A stretch of 64,000 nucleotides of DNA from positions 62,001-126,000 of the forward strand of contig NZ_JANFCZ010000001.1 in assembly GCF_024391045.1 (NCBI RefSeq). Direction: 5' to 3'. Below are positions 36,845 to 45,218 of this stretch, one piece after another (within the stretch, counting starts at the first letter, position 1; each line of letters opens with the position of its first letter). A program made the translations under genes and the position numbers. Under the pieces are notes generated by a model. The model ran no database searches and was not told where the DNA came from. It worked only from the letters and a program-made list of their open reading frames with translations. This stretch comes from Pseudarthrobacter sulfonivorans (GTDB lineage: Bacteria > Actinomycetota > Actinomycetes > Actinomycetales > Micrococcaceae).

Positions 36845-37306
36845 CTATGCCCTGTCCCCGGCCCTGCTGCGGGTAAGGAGCCAGCCGCACGCGATCATCG
36901 CTACGCCCAGCACCAGGTGGGTCCAGTTGTCCGTCATGTTAAGCGACAGGAAATTGGCCGCCGATCCAACACCGACACTGAGCCCGAAAATGCTGAGGAT
37001 GATGTACAGCGCACCGGCGCCCATGAGGAAATTGCGCGCACCGTGTTCGGTCCGTGACATCGCCCAGCCCGTGGCGCCGATGGCCAGCTGCACAATATTG
37101 AGCAGCAAGGACACCTGGAACGCACCCAGGAACATCGCATGGGAGTCAGGCCCAAGGAACATCAATTCGCCGTACCGGGAGGTGATGCCGGGGATAAAGC
37201 CCAGGACACCCACCGCCAACATGAGAATACCTACACCCATGCCGACATTCTGGACGTCTGCGCGTCCGAAATGAACGCCGTGTGCATGTGGGGATGCGGT
37301 AGTCAT
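36845..37306 (-). CDS. DUF4383-domain membrane protein
   Basis: Four-helix membrane protein of 153 residues matching the actinobacterial DUF4383 family: MGVGILMLAVGVLGFIPGIT, FLGAFQVSLLLNIVQLAIGATGWAM, GALYIILSIFGLSVG and NMTDNWTHLVLGVAMIACG. The short N-terminus is His-containing (SPHAHGVHFG). I chose ATG 37306 with GGAGG 8 bases upstream rather than the longer frame from 37507. Function unknown. It is divergent from the DUF6350 gene. Confidence 0.85.
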   Translation of the reverse strand: MTTASPHAHGVHFGRADVQNVGMGVGILMLAVGVLGFIPGITSRYGELMFLGPDSHAMFLGAFQVSLLLNIVQLAIGATGWAMSRTEHGARNFLMGAGALYIILSIFGLSVGVGSAANFLSLNMTDNWTHLVLGVAMIACGWLLTRSRAGDRA

Positions 37307-37515
37307 TTTTCTGCCTCCAACCACTGATTGCGGACAATCCAATTTTACGGCGGGGCTGTGGAAAAAGCGCTGGACCGGGGTGTGCGCCCCCGCCGGGCCG
37401 AGCAGAATTTCCTGGCCGGCGCCACTGGCTTCAGACTCTGGTGAGCTGCGTCTCCTCTCAGAATGAGCCTGTCGCAGACCGGCTGGCGGGTCCGGCCGTG
37501 ACACCATGGAACACG

Positions 37516-38826
37516 ATGAAACTGCGCGCTGATCAGACCGGAGACCGTGGCCTTCCCATGCCCTTGTGGCTACAGGGCGCCCTCGAAACGGCGCAGGCGG
37601 CCATCATCTCGGCGCTCCTGGTGCTTGTTCCCATCGTGGCTGTCTGGGCCACGGGCGGCTTCCGGAACACCGCGTTCGACGCACTGGCCCGGCTCGCCGG
37701 CCAGGCGTGGCTCCTGATCCACGGCGTCCCCCTGGAACTGGCCGACGTCGGCACCGGTGCGGCCCACAGTGCGAGTTCGGGCGTCCTGACCCTGATCCCC
37801 CTGGGGCTCACCCTGATACCGTTCCTGCTCGCCTGGCGGGCCGGGCGGCGGCTGGCCCGCGCCTCATACACTGACCAGCTGTGGCAGGCGCTGCTCGGTT
37901 CCTGGCTGGTTTACTCGGCCTTCGGGGCAGCCACCGGGTTTGTGTGCCGCACGCCCGACGTCGTGATCAACATCTGGCACGCCATGCTGATCCCGCTTAT
38001 CCCGTTCGCCCTGGGCATGGTCATCGGGGCCCGCCGCGAGGCCGGTTCGTGGAGCCGGCTGATCGGCGTCGACGCCGTGGACTGGATCTCGCGCACCAGC
38101 CAGCATTCACGCTGGGCCGGGTCCTACCTCGGGTCCGCCGCAAAGGCAGGCTTCCTGGCACTGGTGTCCGCACTGACCCTCGCCTGTGTGCTCCTGGCCG
38201 TGGACGTCTTCGTCCACTGGAACTTGGTGCTGGCTGTGTACGAAGCGGTCGACGCCGGCGCGGTAGGGGGCGCGGCGCTCACCATCGCGCAGCTCGGTTA
38301 CCTGCCCAACCTTGCGGTCTTTGCGCTGGCGTGGGTTTCGGGCTCCGGTTTCGCCATGGGCGTCGGGTCCGAGGTGGGTCCCCTTGGCACCGCAACCGGG
38401 CCCCTGCCGTCCATCCCCGTCTTTGCCGCGATCCCGTCAGGTCCGCTGGACTACGGGTTTGTGGCGCTGGTGGTGCCGGTCCTTGCCGGCGTCCTTGCCG
38501 GCTGGTGGTTCCTGCGCGAAGGCGAAAACCACTTCGACGAATGGCTGTCCATCAAGGTGCACGCCCGCTGGTTCACCGCCACCGCCTCCACTCTGGCGCT
38601 TGGCGTCCTGATCGGTGCCGTTGCTGGCACGCTGGCGGCTGGACTGGCGTGGCTCGCTGGCGGCTCCGCGGGACTGGGACGCCTGACGGACATCGGACCC
38701 GACCCCTTGTGGCTGGGACTCTGGCTGGCAGCGGAAGTGGGGATCGGCGTCGTGATCGGTTACGCGGCCGGGCCCTGGCTGGAACGCCAGCAGCACGTCG
38801 AAGAGGACGCGGAACTGGTTTCCTAG
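37516..38826 (+). CDS. DUF6350 polytopic membrane protein
   Basis: Integral membrane protein of about 436 residues, with roughly nine to ten hydrophobic segments. It matches the actinobacterial DUF6350 group by its opening MPLWLQGALETAQAAIISALLVLVPI, the mid-protein GYLPNLAVFALAWVSGSGFAMGVG, and PLPSIPVFAAIP. Family function is not established. Starts at 37441 (GTG), 37516 (ATG) and 37558 (ATG) are all open; 37516 is used. In many actinobacteria it lies just upstream of purN, but here two genes separate them. Confidence 0.82.
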   Translation: MKLRADQTGDRGLPMPLWLQGALETAQAAIISALLVLVPIVAVWATGGFRNTAFDALARLAGQAWLLIHGVPLELADVGTGAAHSASSGVLTLIPLGLTLIPFLLAWRAGRRLARASYTDQLWQALLGSWLVYSAFGAATGFVCRTPDVVINIWHAMLIPLIPFALGMVIGARREAGSWSRLIGVDAVDWISRTSQHSRWAGSYLGSAAKAGFLALVSALTLACVLLAVDVFVHWNLVLAVYEAVDAGAVGGAALTIAQLGYLPNLAVFALAWVSGSGFAMGVGSEVGPLGTATGPLPSIPVFAAIPSGPLDYGFVALVVPVLAGVLAGWWFLREGENHFDEWLSIKVHARWFTATASTLALGVLIGAVAGTLAAGLAWLAGGSAGLGRLTDIGPDPLWLGLWLAAEVGIGVVIGYAAGPWLERQQHVEEDAELVS

Positions 38827-38992
38827 CCTTCTTCCCGGCGCGTGACCCTGAGGTTGGGAAGTCCGGGGCCAGTGCACGGAGACGCGCCTTCCGGCGACCC
38901 AAATCATTCCGGGGCCATCCGGTTTTGCCGGGTGTTTTGGGACTAGTGTTGCAGGGGTCGGCAACTGCCGCGAATACCCTCAAGGAGGGTGC

Positions 38993-39472
38993 ATGAACTC
39001 CAGCCAATCCAGCTCCGAGCAGTTCGGCCAGCACTTGATCAGCGTCGGCGGTTCCGAAGCTGACGTCAGTGAATCCGCGTACGCGGTCACCGGCGACGAC
39101 ACGGTCGAGAGTGTGGTGTCGGGTCTGCGGATCAAACAACAGCAGCAGGGGACGCCGGCCAGCCCGCCGTCCATACTTCATGCTTCCGCGCAGGTCCTGA
39201 TCAGCAGGCGGGATGAGCATGACCCCGACAGCCATGCCGGAACATCCCTGGCGGGTGAGTACCAGCTGGACATCCACGTCAGCGCGGACCGCACCACGCG
39301 GGAATCCATCCCGGAAAAGGATCTTGAGCAGGCTCAGATCTGGGCGAAGGGCCGGATCGAGGCTGAGGGAGCCGACTTCGGTGCCATCTACTTCCCTGCC
39401 GGCGGCGGAGTCGAACCCGGCACTGGAGCCCTTGAGTGCCGTTATGACCGCGCGGTGGGCTGGTACCGGTAG
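38993..39472 (+). CDS. Hypothetical soluble protein
   Basis: Unrecognised 159-residue protein. An AAGGAGG site directly precedes the ATG, supporting translation. The first part is Ser/Gln-rich (MNSSQSSSEQFGQHLIS), with an IKQQQQG run near residue 47. The second half looks folded, with VLISRRDEHD, YQLDIHVSADRTTRESIP and a C-terminal GAIYFPAGGGVEPGTGALECRYDRAVGWYR. No signal peptide or membrane segment is seen. Confidence 0.68.
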   Translation: MNSSQSSSEQFGQHLISVGGSEADVSESAYAVTGDDTVESVVSGLRIKQQQQGTPASPPSILHASAQVLISRRDEHDPDSHAGTSLAGEYQLDIHVSADRTTRESIPEKDLEQAQIWAKGRIEAEGADFGAIYFPAGGGVEPGTGALECRYDRAVGWYR

Positions 39473-39498
39473 GGGATTGCCGTGGCGGGTTCGGGTGG

Positions 39499-39927
39499 CT
39501 AACGGAGGCCGGGCATTGACTGCTCCAGCTGGACGCGGCAGTTGGTCATCGCCTGGTCCGTCAGGGCCTGCCGCTGGCATGCCTGGAACTCCTGGACCTG
39601 GCTGAAGAAGACCGCCGAAGCCAGGATGACCAGCAGCATGATCAGGGAGACCACCAGTCCGGCGATGGTGCCGAACAGGACCAGCCTGGACTCCTTCAGC
39701 TGTGCCGACCGGACCAGCAGCATGATGCCCAGGACGAAGCTTGCTGCGCTCAGGATGCCGGTGAGCCAGAGATAGCTGACGTCCAGCTGGTAGACGAAGA
39801 ATGCGCCGAGCACCGTCAGAAGGAAGATCCGGAACAGGTTGTGGGTCTTGCTGAGCGAGGCCTTGGCGGCCTCGCTGAGCTGCGGTTTAGTCCGCTGCTG
39901 GCCAGCCGATTCCGGGGGAGTAGTCAT
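39499..39927 (-). CDS. Small membrane protein, three predicted TM helices
   Basis: Hypothetical 142-residue protein. After a polar N-terminus (about 30 residues) come three hydrophobic segments: FRIFLLTVLGAFFVYQL, YLWLTGILSAASFVLGIMLLV and LFGTIAGLVVSLIMLLVILASAVFF. An extracytoplasmic-looking tail follows with two cysteines (FQACQRQAL and MTNCRVQL) that could pair. It starts 39 bases from the divergent purN. Function unknown. Confidence 0.72.
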   Translation of the reverse strand: MTTPPESAGQQRTKPQLSEAAKASLSKTHNLFRIFLLTVLGAFFVYQLDVSYLWLTGILSAASFVLGIMLLVRSAQLKESRLVLFGTIAGLVVSLIMLLVILASAVFFSQVQEFQACQRQALTDQAMTNCRVQLEQSMPGLR

Positions 39928-39966
39928 GGATTCCAGCCTACGCGAGCCTGCCCATAAGCTAGACCC

Positions 39967-40542
39967 ATGCGCATCGTAGTCCTCGTTTCCGGTACCGGCT
40001 CCAACCTCCAGGCCGTCATCGACGCCGTGAAGTCAGGGGAGCTGGACGTGGAAATCGCGGCGGTGGGAGCCGATCGCGAGGGGACGTACGGCGTCGAGCG
40101 TTCCTCCGAGGCGGGGCTGGAGACGTTCGTGGTCAACTTCAACTCGTTCCCCACGCGCGACGAATGGGATGCGGCACTGACCGCGAAGGTGGCCTCCTAC
40201 GCCCCGGATGTGGTGGTCTCCTCAGGGTTCATGCGGATTGTGAGCGCGGACTTCATCGATGCGTTCAACGGCAAGTACCTGAACACGCACCCCGCCCTGT
40301 TGCCCGCGTTCCCCGGGGCCCACGGCGTCCGCGATGCCATGGCCTACGGCGTGAAGGTCACCGGCTGCACGGTGCACTGGGCCGACGCCGGCGTGGACAC
40401 CGGCCCCATCATCGCCCAGGAAGCCGTCTCCATTGAGCCGGGGGACAGCGAGGACTCCCTGCATGAGCGGATCAAGGTGGTGGAGCGCCGCCTCCTGGTC
40501 CAGACCCTGGCCAACCTCGCCGCCACCACCCCCTCCGCCTGA
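39967..40542 (+). CDS. purN: Phosphoribosylglycinamide formyltransferase (GART)
   Basis: Third step of purine synthesis: transfers formyl from 10-formyl-THF to GAR. It opens with MRIVVLVSGTGSNLQAVID (phosphate-binding loop). The catalytic Asn and His are in NTHPALLPAFPG, and the Asp is in GVDTGPIIAQE. Length 191 is normal. purN and purH are usually adjacent in actinobacteria; here about 2.7 kb holding two genes and two palindromes intervenes. Confidence 0.96.
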   Translation: MRIVVLVSGTGSNLQAVIDAVKSGELDVEIAAVGADREGTYGVERSSEAGLETFVVNFNSFPTRDEWDAALTAKVASYAPDVVVSSGFMRIVSADFIDAFNGKYLNTHPALLPAFPGAHGVRDAMAYGVKVTGCTVHWADAGVDTGPIIAQEAVSIEPGDSEDSLHERIKVVERRLLVQTLANLAATTPSA

Positions 40543-40587
40543 CCCCTCCCAACTAATCCACCTCCCCTCCCAGCCGTTCCCCCTCCT

Positions 40588-40653
40588 CCCAACTGACTGG
40601 CAGTTAACGTCGTCATTCGCGTTTTTCACGACGTTAACTGCCAGTCAGTTGGG
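40588..40653. repeat. CCCAACT palindrome, subtype A, copy 1
   Basis: A perfect 26-bp inverted repeat. The left arm (40588-40613) begins CCCAACTGACTGGCAGTTAA and ends CGTCGT. The right arm (40628-40653) is its exact reverse complement, and the spacer is 14 bases. It lies 45 bases after purN and could form a strong RNA hairpin. The same motif recurs at 41639, on the other side of the nuclease-like gene. Confidence 0.95.
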
Positions 40654-40678
40654 CTGGGGCGGCTGGCCTGTGGATAAC

Positions 40679-40705
40679 TTACAAACCGTTGCCCAGGATT
40701 TGTAA
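40679..40705. promoter_or_regulatory. Inverted repeat at the nuclease gene start (candidate operator)
   Basis: TTACAAACC (40679-40687) and GGATTTGTAA (40696-40705) form a dyad, one base off perfect, ending 9 bases before the ATG at 40715. AbiEi-type proteins repress their own promoters through inverted repeats, so this could be an autoregulatory site. Inferred from position and symmetry. Confidence 0.5.
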
Positions 40706-40714
40706 CCATGGGAC

Positions 40715-41647
40715 ATGAGGAATCCGATACCGCTGCCGTCTGAGCTCGCAGGGAGCCCTTTCACTGTGTATGAGGCCGCCGACGCCGGCGTCAGCTTAGG
40801 GCGCCTGCGGTACAAAGGACTCGGGGTCCCCAGCCGCGGAATACGTATCCCTTTGGCTGAATCTTCCGATGGCGCAGGCAGTATTAGGCCGTATACGGTG
40901 GTGACTCCGTTTTCGGCTGCGTCCCATGCCACCGCTTTCGCTCAGTGGGACTTTCCCGGTTTCCTGCCCGGAGCCGACGACGGCCGGGTTCACATTTCGC
41001 GTCCCGACACGATGGCCATCGTGCGACGCCGGCAGGTAGTTGGGCATGTCGGTCAGTTCTTTGCCGATGAAATCGTGAGCCACAACGGTCTGCTCATCAC
41101 GTCCCGGACCCGGACATGGCTCGACTGCTCCCGCAAGATGAGCGTCGAGGAGCTGACGGTGGTTGCAGATCACCTGCTGAGGATTCCGCGGCCGGACTTC
41201 GAGGCGAGGTCTGAGCCTTTCGCAACGACGGACGATCTGGCAGACATGCTGGACCGTCATAAGGGGACCCCGGGAATCCGGAAGGCGCGCCTTGCGCTTG
41301 AACAGGCACGGGTGGGGGCTGATTCTGCCCCGGAAACCAGGCTTAGGCTGGCACTGGAGTACGCGGGGCTGCCGGAACCGCAACTGAACGTGCCCACGGA
41401 GCTCAGTGTCGGCGTCGTGCGTCAACCCGATCTGGCGTATCCGGAGCACCGCGTCGCGGTGGAGTACGAAGGCGAGGGGCACTCCGAGGCGGCACAGATC
41501 GTCAGGGACATCGCCCGGGAGGAGGACTTCGCGCGGGCTGGCTGGTTGCCGGTCAGGATCTCAAAACGTCACATGCAGAACGAGGCACGGGCCGCCGTCG
41601 CCAAGGTCCGCACGGCGCTGCTAAGCCGTGGCTGGCGCCCCAACTGA
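40715..41647 (+). CDS. AbiEi-like / PD-(D/E)XK (DUF559-type) nuclease-domain protein
   Basis: A 310-residue protein of a type common in actinobacteria. The N-terminal part (FTVYEAADAGVSLGRLRYKGL, residues 16-36) resembles the winged-helix domain of AbiEi antitoxins. The C-terminal part looks like a Vsr/DUF559 nuclease fold: SAPETRLRLALEYAGL (Glu207), QPDLAYPEHRVAVEYEGEGH (Asp239, Glu250, Glu252, His256). Catalytic competence is unproven, because the lysine of PD-(D/E)XK is not evident. It is bracketed by two subtype A palindromes, and its TGA stop lies inside the second one. It interrupts the purN-purH neighbourhood. Confidence 0.75.
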   Translation: MRNPIPLPSELAGSPFTVYEAADAGVSLGRLRYKGLGVPSRGIRIPLAESSDGAGSIRPYTVVTPFSAASHATAFAQWDFPGFLPGADDGRVHISRPDTMAIVRRRQVVGHVGQFFADEIVSHNGLLITSRTRTWLDCSRKMSVEELTVVADHLLRIPRPDFEARSEPFATTDDLADMLDRHKGTPGIRKARLALEQARVGADSAPETRLRLALEYAGLPEPQLNVPTELSVGVVRQPDLAYPEHRVAVEYEGEGHSEAAQIVRDIAREEDFARAGWLPVRISKRHMQNEARAAVAKVRTALLSRGWRPN

Positions 41648-41704
41648 CTGGCATTTAACGTCGTGAAACGGGCGAATGGCGACGTTAAATGCGAGTCAGT
41701 TGGG
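41639..41704. repeat. CCCAACT palindrome, subtype A, copy 2
   Basis: A 25-bp inverted repeat with one mismatch. The left arm (41639-41663) begins CCCAACTGACTGGCATTTAA. The right arm (41680-41704) ends GCGAGTCAGTTGGG, and the spacer is 16 bases. It contributes the final Pro-Asn-stop codons of the nuclease gene and stops 30 bases short of the convergent MFS gene end. It shares most of its arm sequence with the copy at 40588. Confidence 0.93.
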
Positions 41705-41733
41705 AGGAGGGATGGAGCGGCGGTGGTGCGCCC

Positions 41734-43086
41734 CTAGTCGAGGCGGCGCAGCCTGGTTTCGGGGGAGAAGAACGCCATCCACAGCACGGCCACCAGGACC
41801 AGGCCCCCGGCCAGGGCGAAGGATGTGGCCAGGCCCAGCTCCGGCCAGAAGTAGTTGGCGAAAATGAGCGGCCCGAAGCCAGCACCCAGCCGGGAGAACG
41901 TGGAGGCCCAGCCGAAGCCGGTGCCGCGCAGCTCCGTGGGGTACAGCTCTGACACGTAGGCGTAGAGGACCGGTATGGCCACCTGGACGACGAAGCCGAA
42001 GACGAGCAGCCAGAAGATCGCCGCCGACGGGATATCCACCACAAACGCCACGACCACCAGTGTCAGCGCGGCGAGCGGGCCGGTGATGGCCAGGATCCAC
42101 TTCCGGCCCACACGCTCCACCAGCAGGGCTGCCACGATGACGCCCAACAGGCCCACGGCGGACATGGACGCCGTGGTCACAAAGGCCTTGTATTCGGCGA
42201 AACCGGCACCGATCAGGATCCTGGGCATCCACGTCAGGGACAGGTAATAGACCAGCAGGATCGAGAAGAAGAGGGCCCACGCGGTCGCCGTGATCTTCCA
42301 GTTGAACTGCCACACGAGGCGCAGCTGGTGCCACGCACTGCCGGCGGACAGCCGCGGAACGTCCTGCGCGTCGGGCAGGCTGTACGCGCGGGGTTCGGCG
42401 CCCGTAGCTGTTACGAGGTCGTCAATGACCTTGGCCGCTTCCTCCCGCCGGCCCTTCCGGATCAGGAACAGCGGAGATTCCGGAACGCTGCGCCGGATCC
42501 AGAACACCAGCAGCGCCGGCAGCACCATGACCAGCATGGTCAGCCGCCAGTCCCCGAAAATACCCACCAGCCCGGCGGAGATGAAGCCGGCCAGGGCAGC
42601 GCCCACCGGCCACCAGCCGTCCATCGCGGTGAGGACCTTGCCGCGTTGCTTCCGGGGCGTGAACTCGCCAACGAGCGCATAGTCCACGGGAATGCAGCCG
42701 CCCAGACCGAAACCGGCCATAAAGCGGAACACGCAGAACCACACGAAATCGGGAGAGAAGGCGCCCAGCACGGTGAACAGCGAGAAAATCAGCAGCGTTG
42801 CCGTGAACGCCTTCTTCCGCCCGATGGTGTCCGCGATGGTTCCCCAGACAAAAGCGCCCAGCGCCATGCCGATGAGGTTGGCCGTTCCCACCCAGGCGAC
42901 TTCACCGGCCGACAGGGCCCAATGGGTGGAGAGCAGCGGGATCAGGATGCCGTTGAGCGTCACGTCCCAGGCGTCAAACATAAAGCCGAGGCCGCCGATC
43001 ACGAAGATCCGGCCCTGGACCTTCCACCGCCACGGCAGTTCCTGGACCACCTGTTCGCCGCTGGGCACAGTGGTGTAAATATTCAT
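41734..43086 (-). CDS. MFS transporter (sugar/aromatic acid porter type)
   Basis: Twelve-helix permease of 450 residues. GLGFMFDAWDVTLNGILIPLL is helix 1. LIGMALGAFVWGTIADTIGRKKAF is the loop 2-3 motif. FMAGFGLGGCIPVDYALVGEFTPRKQRGKVL is a loop 4-5 motif typical of the SP/AAHS groups, and LYAYVSELYPTELRGTGFG belongs to the second half. I chose ATG 43086 with AGGAGG upstream. Substrate unknown. It sits between the nuclease gene and purH on the opposite strand, so it is not part of purine synthesis. Confidence 0.88.
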   Translation of the reverse strand: MNIYTTVPSGEQVVQELPWRWKVQGRIFVIGGLGFMFDAWDVTLNGILIPLLSTHWALSAGEVAWVGTANLIGMALGAFVWGTIADTIGRKKAFTATLLIFSLFTVLGAFSPDFVWFCVFRFMAGFGLGGCIPVDYALVGEFTPRKQRGKVLTAMDGWWPVGAALAGFISAGLVGIFGDWRLTMLVMVLPALLVFWIRRSVPESPLFLIRKGRREEAAKVIDDLVTATGAEPRAYSLPDAQDVPRLSAGSAWHQLRLVWQFNWKITATAWALFFSILLVYYLSLTWMPRILIGAGFAEYKAFVTTASMSAVGLLGVIVAALLVERVGRKWILAITGPLAALTLVVVAFVVDIPSAAIFWLLVFGFVVQVAIPVLYAYVSELYPTELRGTGFGWASTFSRLGAGFGPLIFANYFWPELGLATSFALAGGLVLVAVLWMAFFSPETRLRRLD

Positions 43087-43246
43087 CGCAGCCTCCTGCC
43101 TAAATCTTAGAGGCATGCGAAGTTGCAGGAGGCCTGGGTGGCAGCCGCGCAAACGGAGGCAAGGCGCGACACGATAAACTGACCCTATCCCCACCACCCG
43201 CGGCCCACCCGCGGCCCTGGTCCGCGACATAAAGACGGAGACTTTT

Positions 43247-44932
43247 GTGAGCTTCACGCAGCCTGAACGTGTATCCATCGACCGGGTTCCCATCCGCCGG
43301 GCCCTGATCTCGGTCTACGACAAGACCGGTCTGGAAGAGCTCGCCAAAGGACTCCACGCAGCAGGCGTGAAGATTGTCTCCACCGGCTCCACCGCCAAGA
43401 AGATCGCGGCGGCCGGCATCCCGGTCCAGGAAGTCGAGGAAGTCACCGGCTCCCCGGAGATGCTGGACGGCCGCGTCAAGACCCTGCACCCGCGGGTCCA
43501 CGGCGGCATCCTCGCTGACCGCCGCGTCCCGGCGCACATGGAGACGCTGGCCAAAATGGAGATCGAGACCTTCGACCTCGTGGTGGTGAACCTGTACCCG
43601 TTCGTGGAGACGGTCAAGTCCGGCGCCGGGCAGGATGACGTGGTGGAGCAGATCGACATCGGCGGCCCCGCCATGGTGCGTTCGGCAGCGAAGAACCACG
43701 CCGCCGTCGCCATTGTGGTGGACCCCGGCTTCTACGGCTCCGTCGTCGAAGCCGCCGCCGCAGGCGGCTTTGACCTGAAGACCCGACGCCGGCTGGCCGC
43801 GAAGGCGTTCGCCCACACCGCCGCGTACGACAACGCAGTTGCGTCCTGGACTGCCAGCCAGTTCAAGGATGAGGACGGCGACGGCATCATCGACTGGCCC
43901 GCCTACGCCGGGCTCTCCCTGGAACGCTCCGAGGTCCTCCGCTATGGCGAAAACCCGCACCAGCAGGCCGCGCTGTACGTGGACAAGGCCGCCCCCGCCG
44001 GCATCGCCCAGGCAGACCAGCTCCACGGCAAGGCCATGAGCTACAACAACTTCGTCGACGCCGACGCCGCCCTCCGCGCCGCGTTCGACTTCACCGAGCC
44101 CGCCGTCGCCATCATCAAGCACGCCAACCCGTGCGGCGTCGCGGTCGGCTCCAAGGACGCTGAAGACCCCATCGCCGACGCCCACGCCAAGGCCCACGCC
44201 TGCGATCCCGTTTCCGCCTTCGGTGGTGTCATCGCGGCCAACAGCACCGTGACCGCCGGCATGGCCCGCACGGTGGCAGGCATCTTCACGGAGGTGGTCA
44301 TCGCCCCGGCCTTCGAACCCGAAGCCGTGGAAATCCTCTCCAAGAAGAAGAACATCCGCCTGCTGGCCCTGCCGGAGGGCTACGGCCGGTACCCCACGGA
44401 GTTCCGCCAGGTCTCCGGCGGCATGCTGGTCCAGGCCACCGACAAGGTGGACGCCGACGGCGACAACCCCGCCAACTGGACCCTAGCCGCCGGCGACGCC
44501 GCGGACGAGAAGACCCTCGCGGACCTGGCCTTTGCCTGGACCGCCTGCCGCGCAGCCAAGTCCAACGCCATCCTGCTGGCCGACAACGGCGCTGCCGTGG
44601 GCATCGGCATGGGCCAGGTCAACCGCCTCGACTCCTGCAAGCTCGCCGTGGAACGCGCCAACACCTTGGGCCTCCAGGTGGAGTCCGACGTCGAAGGTGC
44701 CGGCGGTGCCTCGAACGCCAGCGGTGCCGGCGCACCTGAGCGTGCCCGCGGGGCCGTCGCGGCATCGGACGCGTTCTTCCCGTTCGCCGACGGACTGCAG
44801 ATCCTGATCGACGCCGGTGTGCGCGCCGTGGTCCAGCCGGGCGGTTCCGTCCGGGACGAGGAAGTCATTGCCGCGGCCAACGCGGCCGGCATCACCATGT
44901 ACTTCACGGGTGCCCGCCACTTCTTCCACTGA
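43247..44932 (+). CDS. purH: Bifunctional AICAR formyltransferase/IMP cyclohydrolase
   Basis: Last two steps of IMP synthesis. The N-terminal MGS-like cyclohydrolase domain has [25 protein letters not shown] and [16 protein letters not shown]. The C-terminal formyltransferase domain has [26 protein letters not shown] and [13 protein letters not shown] 43247 is used with GGAG upstream, giving 561 residues. A short Ser/Gly/Ala/Arg-rich insertion near residues 489-503 lies between VEGAGGA and AVAASDAFF, where relatives are shorter. A strong terminator follows. Confidence 0.96.
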   Translation: MSFTQPERVSIDRVPIRRALISVYDKTGLEELAKGLHAAGVKIVSTGSTAKKIAAAGIPVQEVEEVTGSPEMLDGRVKTLHPRVHGGILADRRVPAHMETLAKMEIETFDLVVVNLYPFVETVKSGAGQDDVVEQIDIGGPAMVRSAAKNHAAVAIVVDPGFYGSVVEAAAAGGFDLKTRRRLAAKAFAHTAAYDNAVASWTASQFKDEDGDGIIDWPAYAGLSLERSEVLRYGENPHQQAALYVDKAAPAGIAQADQLHGKAMSYNNFVDADAALRAAFDFTEPAVAIIKHANPCGVAVGSKDAEDPIADAHAKAHACDPVSAFGGVIAANSTVTAGMARTVAGIFTEVVIAPAFEPEAVEILSKKKNIRLLALPEGYGRYPTEFRQVSGGMLVQATDKVDADGDNPANWTLAAGDAADEKTLADLAFAWTACRAAKSNAILLADNGAAVGIGMGQVNRLDSCKLAVERANTLGLQVESDVEGAGGASNASGAGAPERARGAVAASDAFFPFADGLQILIDAGVRAVVQPGGSVRDEEVIAAANAAGITMYFTGARHFFH

Positions 44933-44947
44933 CACGCGGCGAAGCCG

Positions 44948-45001
44948 AAACGCCCGACGGCGGCCCTCCCCAACTGTGGGGAGGGCCGCCGTCGGGCGTT
45001 T
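44948..45001 (+). terminator. Rho-independent terminator of purH
   Basis: A perfect 24-bp stem (44948-44971 with 44978-45001), very GC-rich and flanked by AAA and TTT, lies 16 bases after the purH stop. The run of T is short (TTTAA), so it may also end transcripts arriving on the minus strand from the protease region. Confidence 0.88.
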
Positions 45002-45010
45002 AACGGGAAT

Positions 45011-45175
45011 TCAGGAAGGATCCGGTGCGGGGCCTTCGTCATCCTCCGGGCGATGGGGAGCGGGCTCCGGGATCCGAAGCTCGCGGGGCTTGGCCTCCGC
45101 CATCCGCTCGGGGGTCCAGTAGGCGAGGATCTCCTCGGGCGTCTGGTCCGATGTGCTGTGGCTGGCGGAATCCAT
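45011..45175 (-). CDS. Microprotein with YWTPERM motif
   Basis: A 54-residue frame (MDSASHSTSDQTPEEILAYW... to a Pro/Asp/Glu-rich tail). The ATG 45175 has GGAG 6 bases upstream; an in-frame TTG at 45235 would lengthen it by 20 residues and overlap the protease gene. It contains YWTPERM (residues 19-25), the same heptapeptide as in the propeptide of the protease whose stop lies 43 bases upstream. No signal peptide is present. The shared motif argues that it is real; function unknown. Confidence 0.6.
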   Translation of the reverse strand: MDSASHSTSDQTPEEILAYWTPERMAEAKPRELRIPEPAPHRPEDDEGPAPDPS

Positions 45176-45218
45176 CCCCGGCTCCGGATTTGGGCCCCGG
45201 GCCGGGGCGGGCGTCTTC

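Noticed and set aside
36592..36876. 94-codon plus-strand frame beside the XRE-cupin promoter
   Set aside because: Starts in the AT-rich control region without a ribosome site and reads into the end of the DUF4383 gene.
40588..40653. Palindrome as an ordinary rho-independent terminator of purN
   Set aside because: It lacks a following T-run and its sequence recurs at three other loci, so a repeat family is the better description, although it may also terminate transcription.
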